DNA of 64,000 nt from Chitinophagaceae bacterium 26-R-25 (GCA_029906195.1 JARWSJ010000001.1:1054001-1118000); one strand, 5' to 3'. Counted from the stretch's first letter, positions 17,148-25,945 are shown. Numbers and translations: made by a program. Notes: a model not told the origin generated them from the sequence alone.

Positions 17148-18059
17148 TTTCTCAACTCCTTTTACCTTCAACTTCACCTTATAAAATCCTTCAGACGCCG
17201 TTAGAAACAATTCATCATTATCTTTTCCACCAATGCATGCATTCGCTGTCCACTTCGCAGGAACATCAATGTGAGCAATCTTTTCGCCCTTGGCATTGAA
17301 GACAATAACACCGTTTCCGCAACAATATAAATTACCTTGATTGTCCAACGTGATGCCGTCTGCTCTTGAGTTTGCAAAGAATTGTTGATTGCTCAACATG
17401 CCGTCTTTTTCAATCGTGTACTTGTAAATTTTTCCGCCATCAATATCTGCTACAAAAATAGTCTTGCCATCAGGCGATCCGACGATGCCATTTGGTTTCA
17501 CAATATCAGCTGCAACGATTACCGGTTCTTTGTTTCCCTTTTTAAGGTAATAAACTTTTTGACCTTCGATCTCAGGCTTCTTTCTTGTCCAGTAATCACG
17601 CTGATAATAAGGATCGGTAAAATAAATGCCACCGTGCGCATCGATCCACAGATCATTCGGGCCGTTAAGTTTTTGTCCTTTATAATCGCCCATTAAAATA
17701 GTTATTTTACCAGATGGATCGATGGACCACAATTCATTTTGATTGTCTGCACAAGCAATGATGTTTCCTTTCTTGTCAAAATACAAACCATTCGAACGGT
17801 CCGTTTTATCAAGGAAAACAGAGAGTTTGCCATTGATATCATACTTCCATATTTTATCGTTTGGCTGATCGGTGAAGAAAATATTTCCTGCATTATCAAC
17901 CGCAGGGCCTTCTGTAAAGGCAAAGTTATTGGCGATCAATTCGAGTTTAGCTCCGTCTGCGATAATGGGTGAAGTGCTGTCTCCACCGGTATTTGCTGAA
18001 GTACTCATACACGTAAAAATGAAAAGTGAGAGTAAGCAATATAGCTTGAGATGTTTCAT
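17145..18059 (-). CDS. SMP-30/gluconolactonase/LRE family protein
   Basis: Exported six-bladed beta-propeller lactonase-type protein, 304 aa. The ATG at 18059 is preferred over a TTG 24 bp upstream because it starts a compact signal peptide ('MKHLKLYCLLSLFIF'). Family motifs are visible: 'FTEGPAVDNAGNIFFTDQPNDKI' split over the first blades, then 'NGPNDLWIDAHGGIYFTDPYY' and 'VKPNGIVGSPDGKTIFVADI', in which Glu, Asn and Asp residues form the divalent metal site of SMP-30 lactonases. It would hydrolyse sugar lactones or similar esters in the periplasm. Neighbours are carbohydrate enzymes. The substrate cannot be read from the sequence. Confidence 0.92.
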   Translation of the reverse strand: MKHLKLYCLLSLFIFTCMSTSANTGGDSTSPIIADGAKLELIANNFAFTEGPAVDNAGNIFFTDQPNDKIWKYDINGKLSVFLDKTDRSNGLYFDKKGNIIACADNQNELWSIDPSGKITILMGDYKGQKLNGPNDLWIDAHGGIYFTDPYYQRDYWTRKKPEIEGQKVYYLKKGNKEPVIVAADIVKPNGIVGSPDGKTIFVADIDGGKIYKYTIEKDGMLSNQQFFANSRADGITLDNQGNLYCCGNGVIVFNAKGEKIAHIDVPAKWTANACIGGKDNDELFLTASEGFYKVKLKVKGVEK

Positions 18060-18096
18060 AAAACTGGAAATGTGTTTGTTCAAAAATTATTTCTCA

Positions 18097-18456
18097 TTAC
18101 AAATGCAACAATACAAGTGCAATAAAAGCCGGCAATGCCTGCTTATAAATGATCGATCGGGACGCGGTTAATCCACCATAGACGCCGGCTACAATTACGC
18201 AAGTCAAAAAAAATACGGCTACATGCAAATGCCACTTTGGATCTTCTATGCACAATGACCATATCAGTCCTGCCGCCAGAAAGCCGTTGTACAAGCCTTG
18301 GTTGGCAGCAAGTGTCTTTGTTTTTTCAAACAGATCGGGAGGAAAGCCCCGAAATGTTTTCTTGCCAACTGTTGTCCAGGCAAACATCTCAATCCATAAA
18401 ATATACAGGTGCTCAATAGCTACGAGGGCGATAAAAATATTGGCGACTATCTTCAT
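18097..18456 (-). CDS. DUF1304 family membrane protein
   Basis: Small integral membrane protein of 119 aa with four hydrophobic helices. The internal ATG at 18456 is chosen because the product then begins 'MKIVANIFIALVAIEHLYI', the typical DUF1304 start; the 35 upstream codons of the open frame look non-coding. The conserved core 'EMFAWTTVGKKTFRGF' and 'ANQGLYNGFLAAGL' is seen. The biochemical function of the family is not known to me. It lies between the SMP-30-like and GH30 genes on the same strand, 37 bp upstream of the SMP-30 gene, and may be co-transcribed with it. Confidence 0.9.
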   Translation of the reverse strand: MKIVANIFIALVAIEHLYILWIEMFAWTTVGKKTFRGFPPDLFEKTKTLAANQGLYNGFLAAGLIWSLCIEDPKWHLHVAVFFLTCVIVAGVYGGLTASRSIIYKQALPAFIALVLLHL

Positions 18457-18504
18457 GATGAGTGTGTTTTGCGTAGCACAAAATATAAAAACGGCCTGAA
18501 ATGC

Positions 18505-18540
18505 AGAAGCACTAAGTTGTTTAACAAACTCAGTGCTTCT
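18505..18540. terminator. Hairpin between GH30 and DUF1304 genes
   Basis: AGAAGCACT (18505-18513) pairs perfectly with AGTGCTTCT (18532-18540), and four more inner pairs (AGTT/AACT) form after one mismatch. It lies 24 nt after the GH30 stop on the minus strand. It is a good stem, but the minus-strand T-run is poor, so a terminator role is likely rather than proven. Confidence 0.55.
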
Positions 18541-18563
18541 TTTGAAATATATCACGATCAACC

Positions 18564-20015
18564 TTATTTAACAACTAAAGAAGAAATGGAATGCGGTAAG
18601 CTGGTTGCTTGCGCCGCAGCTCCATTGATCCAAAGATTGTAATCAAGTTTTTTATCCGTACGGTTCATTACTACAACAACAATACTGCCGTCATTGTTTT
18701 GAAATGCCGTTGTTTCTAACATATCCCTGGTGGATGCCGTGCTGATGCGTTTTGCACCCGGATGAATGAATTTTGAAAACTGCCCGATGTAATAGAATGC
18801 ATTGGTGTAGATCAATTCCCCCGTTTGTGTATTCGCATGCACAGGTGCGAAGCAGAAATTACCAACGTGGTTAGGACCGCCATGCTCATCGAGCAAGATG
18901 TTCCAATCTGTCCATGCAACGGTACCACAATTGAAATCATTGATCATGGAGTTTCCATATTTTTCCCCGAGCGACCAATTGTGAATGCTATCCAGGTTAA
19001 ACTTCTCTTTGCAGCCTTCAGTGAAGATCAGGTTTTTGCCGGGAAATGCGTCGTTGACCATTTTGATGTTGCCAAACTGCATTGCGCTTCCAGTCCATGT
19101 TTCATACCAGTGGAAACCGATGCCCCAAACGTATTTCGCCGCTTCAGGATCGCTCAGGATTGTGCTGGCGCGCTGATATGCAAGATCCCTGTTGTGGTCC
19201 CATGCAATCAGTTTTTTTCCACCCAGGCCGTTTTTCTGTAAAGTTGGCCCGAGGTAATTTTTAATGAAATCTCTTTCTTCTTCCGCCGTATAAATGCAGG
19301 ATTCCCATGTCTGCTTAGCCATTGGTTCGTTTTGTGTACTCAATCCCCAGATAGGAATACCCTTCGCTTCATACGTTTTAATAAACTTCACATAGTAGTT
19401 TGCCCATGTTTGCCTTGCTTCCGGCTTCAGTTTTCCGCCGTGCAGCAAGTCATTATTGTCCTTCATCCATGCAAGCGGACTCCATGGCGCAGCATACAAA
19501 GTGAGTTTGCCACCCGCCGCAGCAATGGCCTGCTTAATTAAGGGAATGCGATACTTTTCATCATGCGCCACGTTGAAAGTGCTGAGTGAGGCATCTTCAT
19601 TAGTGACATAAGTATAGCTGTCGCTTGAAAAGTCGCAACTGTGAATAGTCGTTCTGCCAATGGTATAGCCGATGCCGGAGTTAGCGTTGTAGTAAGCCTT
19701 CAGCAGTTCCTGTTGTTTATCTTTTGGCAGTTTGGCAAATGTTTCTGCAGATGCATCCGTTAACGCTCCGCCCACACCCATGAACGTCTGGAACTTTCTC
19801 GCCGGGTCAATAAATATGCAGGGCTGTGTTTCCAAAGGCTGCGCGAGAGGAGAAAAACTCAACGTGCCATTTTGAGAAAGACGCAGATCGGTATTTTCAG
19901 CTGTTGTGTACACCGTAACTCTTTTATTAGCCGCGCTGTATTTTTTAGCTGCCGTTTGAGCGTTCATTAAATAAAAAGAAGAGGAGGCAATGAAAACCAG
20001 GAAGAGTTTTTTCAT
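18564..20015 (-). CDS. GH30 family glycoside hydrolase
   Basis: Exported retaining glycosidase of 483 aa with a signal peptide ('MKKLFLVFIASSSFYLMNAQ'). GH30 hallmarks are in order: 'QTFMGVGGALTDASAETF' (76-93), 'YTIGRTTIHSCDFS', 'LYAAPWSPLAWMK', the acid/base motif 'STQNEP' (Glu230) and the nucleophile motif 'IFTEGC' (Glu333), then a C-terminal beta domain. This layout matches GH30 subfamilies 1-3, whose members are glucosylceramidase-like, beta-1,6-glucanase or beta-glucosidase/xylosidase enzymes, so exact specificity is open. It stands alone on the minus strand, with GH9 and GH18 genes nearby on the other strand. Confidence 0.93.
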   Translation of the reverse strand: MKKLFLVFIASSSFYLMNAQTAAKKYSAANKRVTVYTTAENTDLRLSQNGTLSFSPLAQPLETQPCIFIDPARKFQTFMGVGGALTDASAETFAKLPKDKQQELLKAYYNANSGIGYTIGRTTIHSCDFSSDSYTYVTNEDASLSTFNVAHDEKYRIPLIKQAIAAAGGKLTLYAAPWSPLAWMKDNNDLLHGGKLKPEARQTWANYYVKFIKTYEAKGIPIWGLSTQNEPMAKQTWESCIYTAEEERDFIKNYLGPTLQKNGLGGKKLIAWDHNRDLAYQRASTILSDPEAAKYVWGIGFHWYETWTGSAMQFGNIKMVNDAFPGKNLIFTEGCKEKFNLDSIHNWSLGEKYGNSMINDFNCGTVAWTDWNILLDEHGGPNHVGNFCFAPVHANTQTGELIYTNAFYYIGQFSKFIHPGAKRISTASTRDMLETTAFQNNDGSIVVVVMNRTDKKLDYNLWINGAAAQATSLPHSISSLVVK

Positions 20016-20055
20016 GTTATTCTACTTTAAGTACAAATTTTAAATGAAAAGGGAA

Positions 20056-20096
20056 CTGCCAGTAGAGACAAGGCATTGCCTTGTTCCTACTGGCAG
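20056..20096. repeat. REP-like palindrome
   Basis: A single long hairpin: CTGCCAGTAG (20056-20065) with CTACTGGCAG (20087-20096), a 2-nt mismatch, then ACAAGGC with GCCTTGT around a 3-nt loop. It has the form of a repetitive extragenic palindrome. The rest of the 20016-20448 gap contains no gene or other clear element that I can see. Confidence 0.6.
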
Positions 20097-20448
20097 CCGT
20101 TCACTTAGTAAAGAGATTGAAAAGTTAAAAATATACTCGTTTGGGCGGGCAAAAAAATTAAAAGACCGGTTTGGAATGAATGAAAACTGACGCTTGGAGA
20201 AGGTGAAGGAGGGCTGACGATGATTTGCAGGTGATAATCAGGGTATTGCAATTTTTAGAGAAGCCTGACTGTAGAGTTAATGACGTAGCACAGTACTTTG
20301 AGAATTAACCTTATCTGTGCAAATTCGTACCGGCGTATACTTTTTCGCTACCGGACCTCGATACTATTTGATCGACAGACGTTACATAATAACCCTGCCT
20401 TACACAATATCAACAAACAATTACCTAGAGACCAAATTATAACAATTC

Positions 20449-21621
20449 ATGAATCTGTTACCAAAGCGATTGAAATCGATAGACGTCTTCCGGGCCGTTA
20501 CAATGTTCCTGATGATCTTTGTAAATGACGTTGACAGCGTTCAAAAAATACCCGAATGGATAAAACATGTGGATTCGCACACAGATGGGATGGGATTTGC
20601 CGATGTTATTTTTCCCGCCTTTCTTTTTATCGTTGGCCTCTCGTTGCCATTCGCCATTCGCAATAGAATGAACAAAGGGTATTCCGTTCCGCAGATTGCC
20701 ATATACATTTTCACACGTTCACTGGCATTGCTGCTAATGGGGTTATTTCATGTAAACCTTGATGATTACAGCAAGGCTTCCGTTTTGTCGAAAGGTTTGT
20801 GGATGGGCTTAATCACGATAAGTTTCTTTCTCATCTGGCTGGATTATCCGGAAGAAATGCCTAAGACGAAAAAGAATATTTACATAAGCTCGGGCATCGC
20901 ATTGCTGGCATTAATGGCAATTCTGTATCGGAGTGGCGATCCTGCAAATCCCGGCTGGATGCATACATCATGGTGGGGAATTCTTGGCATCATTGGCTGG
21001 GCCTATCTTTTATGTGCCGTCATTTTTCTTTTATCAAAAGGCAACTTTAATGTTTTACTGATAGCATTTATTGCTTTTGCGGCACTCAATATATGTGCAC
21101 ACACCGGGGTTTTCCATAAGAAACTATGGGTGGTAAATGATGGTTCGTCTGCCGCGCTTGTAATGGCAGGCACGTTGATCAGCAGCTTGTACACACGAAT
21201 AGCAGGCACAAAAAATGACGGTCGCCTTTGGTGGTTGTTCGTCGTTTGCGGTGTTGGAATGATTGCGCTTGGCTTTTTTGTTCGCCCTTATGTTGGTGGT
21301 ATTTCGAAAATACATTCCACTCCTGCATGGGTGTTTATTTGCACAGGCATTAGCATTCTGGCATTTGAATTTTTTATCTGGCTCATTGATATTAAGGGAA
21401 ATGAAAACTGGTTCTCCATAATTGCACCTGCAGGCAGTAGTACACTTACCTGTTATCTTATGCCATACCTTTTGTTTGCTGTTTACAGGATGACAGGCTT
21501 CGCGTATCCCGATTTTTTAAAAGAAGGTATTGGTGGAATTATCCGCTCGTTTGCAATTTCATTTGTGTTGATATGGATCGTGGGTTTGATGGAAAAGCGC
21601 CGAATAAGGTTAAAGGTGTAG
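20449..21621 (+). CDS. DUF5009 / heparan-alpha-glucosaminide acetyltransferase-like membrane protein
   Basis: Integral membrane protein of 390 aa with about ten hydrophobic helices. The N-terminal signature 'LKSIDVFRAVTMFLMIFVND' followed by 'DGMGFADVIFPAFLFIVGLSLPFAI' is that of the DUF5009/COG4299 family, related to the lysosomal heparan-alpha-glucosaminide N-acetyltransferase and the NagX proteins found in N-acetylglucosamine loci. It may acetylate or transport an amino sugar; a GH18 chitinase lies 2 kb downstream, but direct linkage is inferred. The start is the only ATG near the conserved N-terminus. The gene ends just before an AATTAGG word array. Confidence 0.9.
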   Translation: MNLLPKRLKSIDVFRAVTMFLMIFVNDVDSVQKIPEWIKHVDSHTDGMGFADVIFPAFLFIVGLSLPFAIRNRMNKGYSVPQIAIYIFTRSLALLLMGLFHVNLDDYSKASVLSKGLWMGLITISFFLIWLDYPEEMPKTKKNIYISSGIALLALMAILYRSGDPANPGWMHTSWWGILGIIGWAYLLCAVIFLLSKGNFNVLLIAFIAFAALNICAHTGVFHKKLWVVNDGSSAALVMAGTLISSLYTRIAGTKNDGRLWWLFVVCGVGMIALGFFVRPYVGGISKIHSTPAWVFICTGISILAFEFFIWLIDIKGNENWFSIIAPAGSSTLTCYLMPYLLFAVYRMTGFAYPDFLKEGIGGIIRSFAISFVLIWIVGLMEKRRIRLKV

Positions 21622-21630
21622 GGGCGAGGA

Positions 21631-21657
21631 TAGGAATTAGGAATTAGGAATTAGAAG
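21631..21657. repeat. AATTAGG word array, single arm left of GH9
   Basis: Three and a half copies of TAGGAATTAG, 9 nt after the DUF5009 stop codon. No complementary arm is found in the same gap. A complementary array occurs on the far side of the GH9 gene (23664-23699). Confidence 0.6.
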
Positions 21658-21737
21658 GTGTAGCAGCGAGAGTATAATTTGTCGTCAATGGTGTCGTATA
21701 CATATCAACGTAGTTGTAAAAAAGAAGTTTTAAAAGC

Positions 21738-23510
21738 ATGATAAGAATTTTTGCCGGTATATTGATCTTTGTATTTTTTGTTTTACCCGGTGATGGGTTT
21801 AGTCAAGTGTCTGTCCACATCAACCAGGTCGGATTTAATAGCAGTGATGGAAAGATTGCGGTCATCAGTGCAAATCCGCCAATACCACGGACTGGTATGC
21901 CATTCGTAGTAGTAAATTCAATTACTCACGAAATTGAATTTAAGGGCCAATTAAGTTCATCTGCACAAATGAATGAATGGTTTCCCGGAAAGTATTTTTA
22001 TCTCGCTGACTTCTCATCTTTGAAAAAAGAAGGGCAATATATTCTTCAGGTTGATGCTTTCAATTCCATTCATACTTCTCCCGTATTTTTTGTTGGCGAG
22101 GAAGCATTGGCAAAGGCAACACTGCCTGCAATTCTTAATTACTATCACAAGCAAAGGGCGAATACGCCACAGGAGCTGGAAGCAGACAAACATGTGATCT
22201 TGTATGGCAGTAACAAAACTGCAAATGTGCAAGGAGGCTGGTGCGATGCATCCGGAGACATCAGCAAATATTTCTCGCACCTTTGTTACACAAATTTCAT
22301 GTCCCCGCAACAAATACCATTGGTTACTTGGTCGATGGAAAACGCGGTGGAATCAATTCCGGCATTGCTGACATCCTTAAAAATAAAGGATTCGCTTGAG
22401 CGGGAAGCCTTGTATGGCGCGGACTATGTGTTGCGTTCACTTTCACCGGAAGGATATTTTTATACAACTGTGTTCAGCTATTTCAAACCCGACCCCAATG
22501 AAAGAAGGATTGTTGGCTTGCTTGCAAACAGCGTCACCACTTCCGACTATCAAAGCGCCTTTCGTGAAGGCGGAGGAATGGGCATCGCTGCATTGGCTCG
22601 TGCGGCAAGATGGAAGAAGCATGGTGATTCTACATCACAGCAATATTTGGCTGGTGCCAAAAAAGCATTTGCTCATTTGCAGGTAAACAACTTAAAGTAT
22701 TGTGATGATGGCAAAGAAAATATACTGGATGATTATTGTGCATTGATGGCCGCAACAGAATTGTGGATCACCACCAATGAAGATATCTATAAAAAAGAAG
22801 CGAGAAAACGCGCAAAAAATATCTCCAATCGACTGACGCCGCAAGGTTATTTCGTTGCCGACGATGGGATGAGGCCTTTCTGGCATGCATCAGATGCAGG
22901 CATGCCTGTTGTTGCTTTGTCAAGATACTTAGCGAAAGAAACGGATGCCTCTTTAAGGAACGGTGCTTTGCAGACGATACAAAAAGCGCTTGATTACAAT
23001 CTGCATGTTACCAATGAAGTGAGCAATCCCTTTGGTTACGCCCGTCAAACATTTGCTGTGCAAAATAAAATCAAAGATGGATTTTTTATTCCTCATGAAA
23101 ATGAATCCGGCTGGTGGTGGCAGGGCGAAAACGCAAGACTGGCTTCGCTTGCAACGGCGGCGTTGGTAGGAGGTAAGCTTGTTTACGGCAAAACTAAAAA
23201 CGCAAAAAACGATTCACTGCAAACATACGCTGCTCGCCAGTTGTCATGGATATTGGGTTGCAACCCTTATGACATGTGCTTCATCAATGGCTTTGGAAAA
23301 AACAACGTGCCGCACATGGCATCTATGTTTGGTCACGGATCGGAGTGGGGAGGTATTTCAAATGGAGTAACGGGAGGCGAGAATCCTGATGGCAGTGGAA
23401 TCCTGTTTAAAGAAAAAGCAGAGGGCAATGAATGGCGATGGACAGAACAGTGGCTGCCCCATGCTGCGTGGTTTTTGCAAGCGATAACTGCGATGGGGAG
23501 TGATGAGTGA
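21738..23510 (+). CDS. GH9 family glycoside hydrolase (endoglucanase-like)
   Basis: Exported inverting glycosidase of 590 aa. A signal peptide is followed by a CelD_N Ig-like domain beginning 'VHINQVGFNSSDGKIAV' (about 26-125). The GH9 (alpha/alpha)6 barrel carries 'GGWCDASGDISKY' (166-178) with the catalytic-base Asp pair Asp170/Asp174, 'SWILGCNPYDMCFINGFG', and the acid Glu570 in 'RWTEQWLPHA'. GH9 enzymes of this architecture act on beta-1,4- or mixed-linkage glucans, or as exo-beta-glucosaminidases when next to chitin genes. The GH18 neighbour 200 bp downstream keeps the second possibility open. It is flanked on both sides by AATTAGG-type arrays. Confidence 0.93.
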   Translation: MIRIFAGILIFVFFVLPGDGFSQVSVHINQVGFNSSDGKIAVISANPPIPRTGMPFVVVNSITHEIEFKGQLSSSAQMNEWFPGKYFYLADFSSLKKEGQYILQVDAFNSIHTSPVFFVGEEALAKATLPAILNYYHKQRANTPQELEADKHVILYGSNKTANVQGGWCDASGDISKYFSHLCYTNFMSPQQIPLVTWSMENAVESIPALLTSLKIKDSLEREALYGADYVLRSLSPEGYFYTTVFSYFKPDPNERRIVGLLANSVTTSDYQSAFREGGGMGIAALARAARWKKHGDSTSQQYLAGAKKAFAHLQVNNLKYCDDGKENILDDYCALMAATELWITTNEDIYKKEARKRAKNISNRLTPQGYFVADDGMRPFWHASDAGMPVVALSRYLAKETDASLRNGALQTIQKALDYNLHVTNEVSNPFGYARQTFAVQNKIKDGFFIPHENESGWWWQGENARLASLATAALVGGKLVYGKTKNAKNDSLQTYAARQLSWILGCNPYDMCFINGFGKNNVPHMASMFGHGSEWGGISNGVTGGENPDGSGILFKEKAEGNEWRWTEQWLPHAAWFLQAITAMGSDE

Positions 23511-23527
23511 TGAATGACAAGCAAGCT

Positions 23528-23626
23528 CTGCAAGGCTTGTAGCCTTGCAGCATTAATCTATCGCTTTCAGCGATTTATTGTTGCGGGAGGCAACAGAATA
23601 GAACTCCGAAGCTTGAAGCTTCGGAG
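23528..23626. repeat. Cluster of four intergenic hairpins
   Basis: Four palindromes in 99 nt: CTGCAAGGCT/AGCCTTGCAG (23528-23550, 3-nt loop), ATCGCT/AGCGAT (23560-23574), TGTTGC/GCAACA (23579-23595) and CTCCGAAGCT/AGCTTCGGAG (23604-23626, 3-nt loop). The stems of 6-10 bp are perfect. The cluster starts 17 nt after the GH9 stop. The pattern is that of tandem REP palindromes. Confidence 0.75.
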
Positions 23627-23663
23627 AGCGTGAGACACAATCCCTGGTTCTTTAACCTAATCC

Positions 23664-23699
23664 AAATTTCTAATTTCTAACTCCTGGTTTCTAATTCCT
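23664..23699. repeat. AATTAGG word array (complement), single arm right of GH9
   Basis: AAATTTCTAATTTCTAACTC followed by CTGGTTTCTAATTCCTT, the complement-oriented version of the AATTAGG words, 14 nt before the GH18 start codon. The matching orientation lies at 21631-21657, across the GH9 gene. Confidence 0.55.
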
Positions 23700-23713
23700 T
23701 AAAAAACAGCACG

Positions 23714-24826
23714 ATGAAACAATACACATTTGCGATTCTTTTTTTTACGTTGGCGACTTGCGCTCTCGCCCAGAAAGCGAGCAGGAACAAGCCGGTGGTG
23801 ATCGGGTATGTTGGTGGTTATAGAGGATTGGCAGATACTTCGATCATTGAAGCCAACAAGCTTACGCACATCAACTATGCATTTGTAGATGTAAAAAATA
23901 ATCGTGCCTATCTCCACAATGAGAAAACCGACACGATCAATTTTAGAAATCTGAATGGATTGAAATTGAAAAATCCTTCTCTTAAAATTCTCATTTCGAT
24001 TGGTGGGTGGACATGGAGCAAGAATTTCTCTGACGCGGTGCTTACGGATACTTCACGAAAAGCTTTTGCGGAGAGCGCTGTGGCGATTATGGCAAAATAT
24101 GATTTGGATGGAGTTGACATTGACTGGGAGTACCCCGGCATGAGGGGAGATTCAAATGTTTTTCGTCCAGAAGATAAAGAGAACTACACATTGATGTTTA
24201 AAGAGCTGCGTGCAGAACTGGATACACTACAACAAGCGACAGGAAAAAAATATCTGCTTACAACAGCTGTTGGTGGCTTCCCCTCTTTTTTACATCACAC
24301 GGAAATGGGCAAAGCGCAACAATACCTTGACTATGTGAATTTGATGACCTATGATTATAGTTGGAGCAAAGCATCACATCACACCAATTTATACAATGCA
24401 ACCAAAGATTCGTCGGCAAACTCCGCGGACAAAGCCGTTGCTGCATTCATGGAAGCCGGTGTGCCAGTAAGCAAACTCGTGATGGGCATCGCATTTTATG
24501 GTCGAGGCTCCATTGTAGAGGATGATACAAAAAATGGCATTGATAGCAAGATCACTTCTCACAGCCATGTTGGTGGCTATACTTACATAAAAGATAGCCT
24601 GCTTACACAAAAAGGTTATCGCAGCTATTGGGACAAAAGGGCAAAGGCTCCCTATATGTTTAATGCCAGTGATAAGAAATTCATCTCTTACGACGATGAA
24701 CGTTCTGTAAGATATAAATGCAAATATGTTCTTCGCCACAAGCTAGCAGGAGTGATGTTTTGGGAGTATGCAGATGATCGGAAAGGGTATTTACTTGCTG
24801 TGATTGCAAGCACCTTTGGTAATTAA
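23714..24826 (+). CDS. GH18 family glycosyl hydrolase (chitinase-like)
   Basis: Exported 370-aa GH18 enzyme with a signal peptide ('MKQYTFAILFFTLATCALAQ'). The barrel begins 'VVIGYVGGYRG' and contains the strand-3 motif 'LKILISIGGWTWS' and the complete catalytic signature 'LDGVDIDWEYPG' (Asp132, Asp135, Asp137, acid Glu139), so it should be active. Later motifs 'VNLMTYDYSW' and 'GVMFWEYADD' close the barrel. No chitin-binding module is attached. Likely substrates are chitin or chito-oligosaccharides, or the core of N-glycans. It converges with the LysR gene, and its stop codon lies within an inverted repeat arm. Confidence 0.95.
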   Translation: MKQYTFAILFFTLATCALAQKASRNKPVVIGYVGGYRGLADTSIIEANKLTHINYAFVDVKNNRAYLHNEKTDTINFRNLNGLKLKNPSLKILISIGGWTWSKNFSDAVLTDTSRKAFAESAVAIMAKYDLDGVDIDWEYPGMRGDSNVFRPEDKENYTLMFKELRAELDTLQQATGKKYLLTTAVGGFPSFLHHTEMGKAQQYLDYVNLMTYDYSWSKASHHTNLYNATKDSSANSADKAVAAFMEAGVPVSKLVMGIAFYGRGSIVEDDTKNGIDSKITSHSHVGGYTYIKDSLLTQKGYRSYWDKRAKAPYMFNASDKKFISYDDERSVRYKCKYVLRHKLAGVMFWEYADDRKGYLLAVIASTFGN

Positions 24827-25031
24827 TAATTAAAAATTAAAAATTAATAGGGCGAGTCGCCGTTTGAGTGGGAATGTTCGACGGTCGATTTGTTTTTTGT
24901 GGTCAAAATTTGAATATGTATTTAGCATCGTTTTGTCACTCGCTTCAGTTATAGAATAGATTTCGTTCTGCTTTACATTGTTGTAGAGTATGCACGTAGT
25001 TTCGCAAGTAGCCCTATTAATTATTAATTAC
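24821..25031. repeat. Inverted word-array, AATTAATA type
   Basis: The left arm 24821-24853 (AATTAATAATTAAAAATTAA..., ending TAGGGC) overlaps the GH18 stop codon. The right arm 25011-25031 (GCCCTATTAATTATTAATTAC) overlaps the LysR stop codon (TAA at 25028-25030 on the minus strand). The 157-nt spacer contains a small GGCGA/TCGCC hairpin. It is probably a bidirectional terminator. Confidence 0.75.
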
Positions 25032-25900
25032 TTCACTCTAAATATTTCCTCCACAAACAACCCCGCCGACTTCTTCCTATACGCATTTTTCTGCCAGAGG
25101 ATAAAAGCCTTGCGTGACAGATCTCGGCCGGCAATGGGAATTGCTACAAGATTCTTCCAGCCGATCAAAGCTTTTTCATTCAGAATGGTGATCCAGTTTC
25201 CGGATTCTACCATCGTCAGCAATGAATGCACATCGTTCAGTTCAATTTTTACATTCGGTGCAATATTGTTTGTTTTGAAAAGGTTGTCGAGAAAGTTGCG
25301 GGAAATAAAGCCTTTGCCCGGCAAAACAAGATCGAGGTTGTTGATGTCTTTGAGTGTGATTTTTTTCAGGGAAGCCAATGGGTGTTTTTTAGCGACGACC
25401 ATTACAATGCTCGAAGTAAACAATGGCTGCATTTCCAGGTCTTCATCAGGTTCGTCATTTTTAAAGGAGAGCATGAAGTCGAGTTCCGACAATTTTAAAC
25501 GCTTTTCCAATTCGTCAGGGTCATCGTATTCTATCTGGATTTTTATTCCGGGATATTTTTTTAGAAATGGAGAAAGCGCGGGAAGGATCAGCGAAGAGAA
25601 TGCATAGGTGATGCCAATTTTCAATTCTCCGGTAACAGAGGTGTTCAGGTCGGAAATGGCCTGTCTGCCTTTTTCAACTTCAAACAGAATCTTTCTTGCG
25701 TGATCAAGGAAGACACTGCCGGCCTCTGTAAGCCGAACAGTTTTTCCAATTCTGTCAAACAGTAACATGCCCAGTTCAGTCTCCAGTTGTTTGATCTGTT
25801 GTGATAGTGTAGATTGCGTCACAAACAGCGTTGACGCTGCTTCTGTGAAGTGTAAGGTTTCTGCTGCTCTAACAAAATAGGTGAGTTGCCTGAATTCCAT
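25028..25900 (-). CDS. LysR family transcriptional regulator
   Basis: DNA-binding regulator of 290 aa, the standard LysR length. The N-terminal winged helix-turn-helix is clear ('MEFRQLTYFVRAAETLHFTE' and 'LFVTQSTLSQQIKQLETELG', residues 1-60), followed by a linker helix and the periplasmic-binding-like effector domain from about residue 88 ('TGELKIGITYAFSS'). It is divergent from an MFS exporter gene with 140 bp between the start codons, the classical layout in which a LysR protein controls its neighbour and itself. A TATATTTG -7 element lies in that interval on its own strand. The effector is unknown. Confidence 0.95.
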   Translation of the reverse strand: MEFRQLTYFVRAAETLHFTEAASTLFVTQSTLSQQIKQLETELGMLLFDRIGKTVRLTEAGSVFLDHARKILFEVEKGRQAISDLNTSVTGELKIGITYAFSSLILPALSPFLKKYPGIKIQIEYDDPDELEKRLKLSELDFMLSFKNDEPDEDLEMQPLFTSSIVMVVAKKHPLASLKKITLKDINNLDLVLPGKGFISRNFLDNLFKTNNIAPNVKIELNDVHSLLTMVESGNWITILNEKALIGWKNLVAIPIAGRDLSRKAFILWQKNAYRKKSAGLFVEEIFRVK

Positions 25901-25945
25901 ATCAATCGTTTTTGCTAATCAATATCATAAGAACAATCTATTTTA

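Noticed and set aside
18457-18561. 35-codon N-terminal extension of the DUF1304 gene
   Set aside because: The extension overlaps the hairpin at 18505-18540 and does not resemble the family N-terminus, which begins at the ATG at 18456.
24990-25607. 205-codon plus-strand frame opposite the LysR gene
   Set aside because: Shadow of the LysR coding sequence, which has the complete helix-turn-helix and effector domain.
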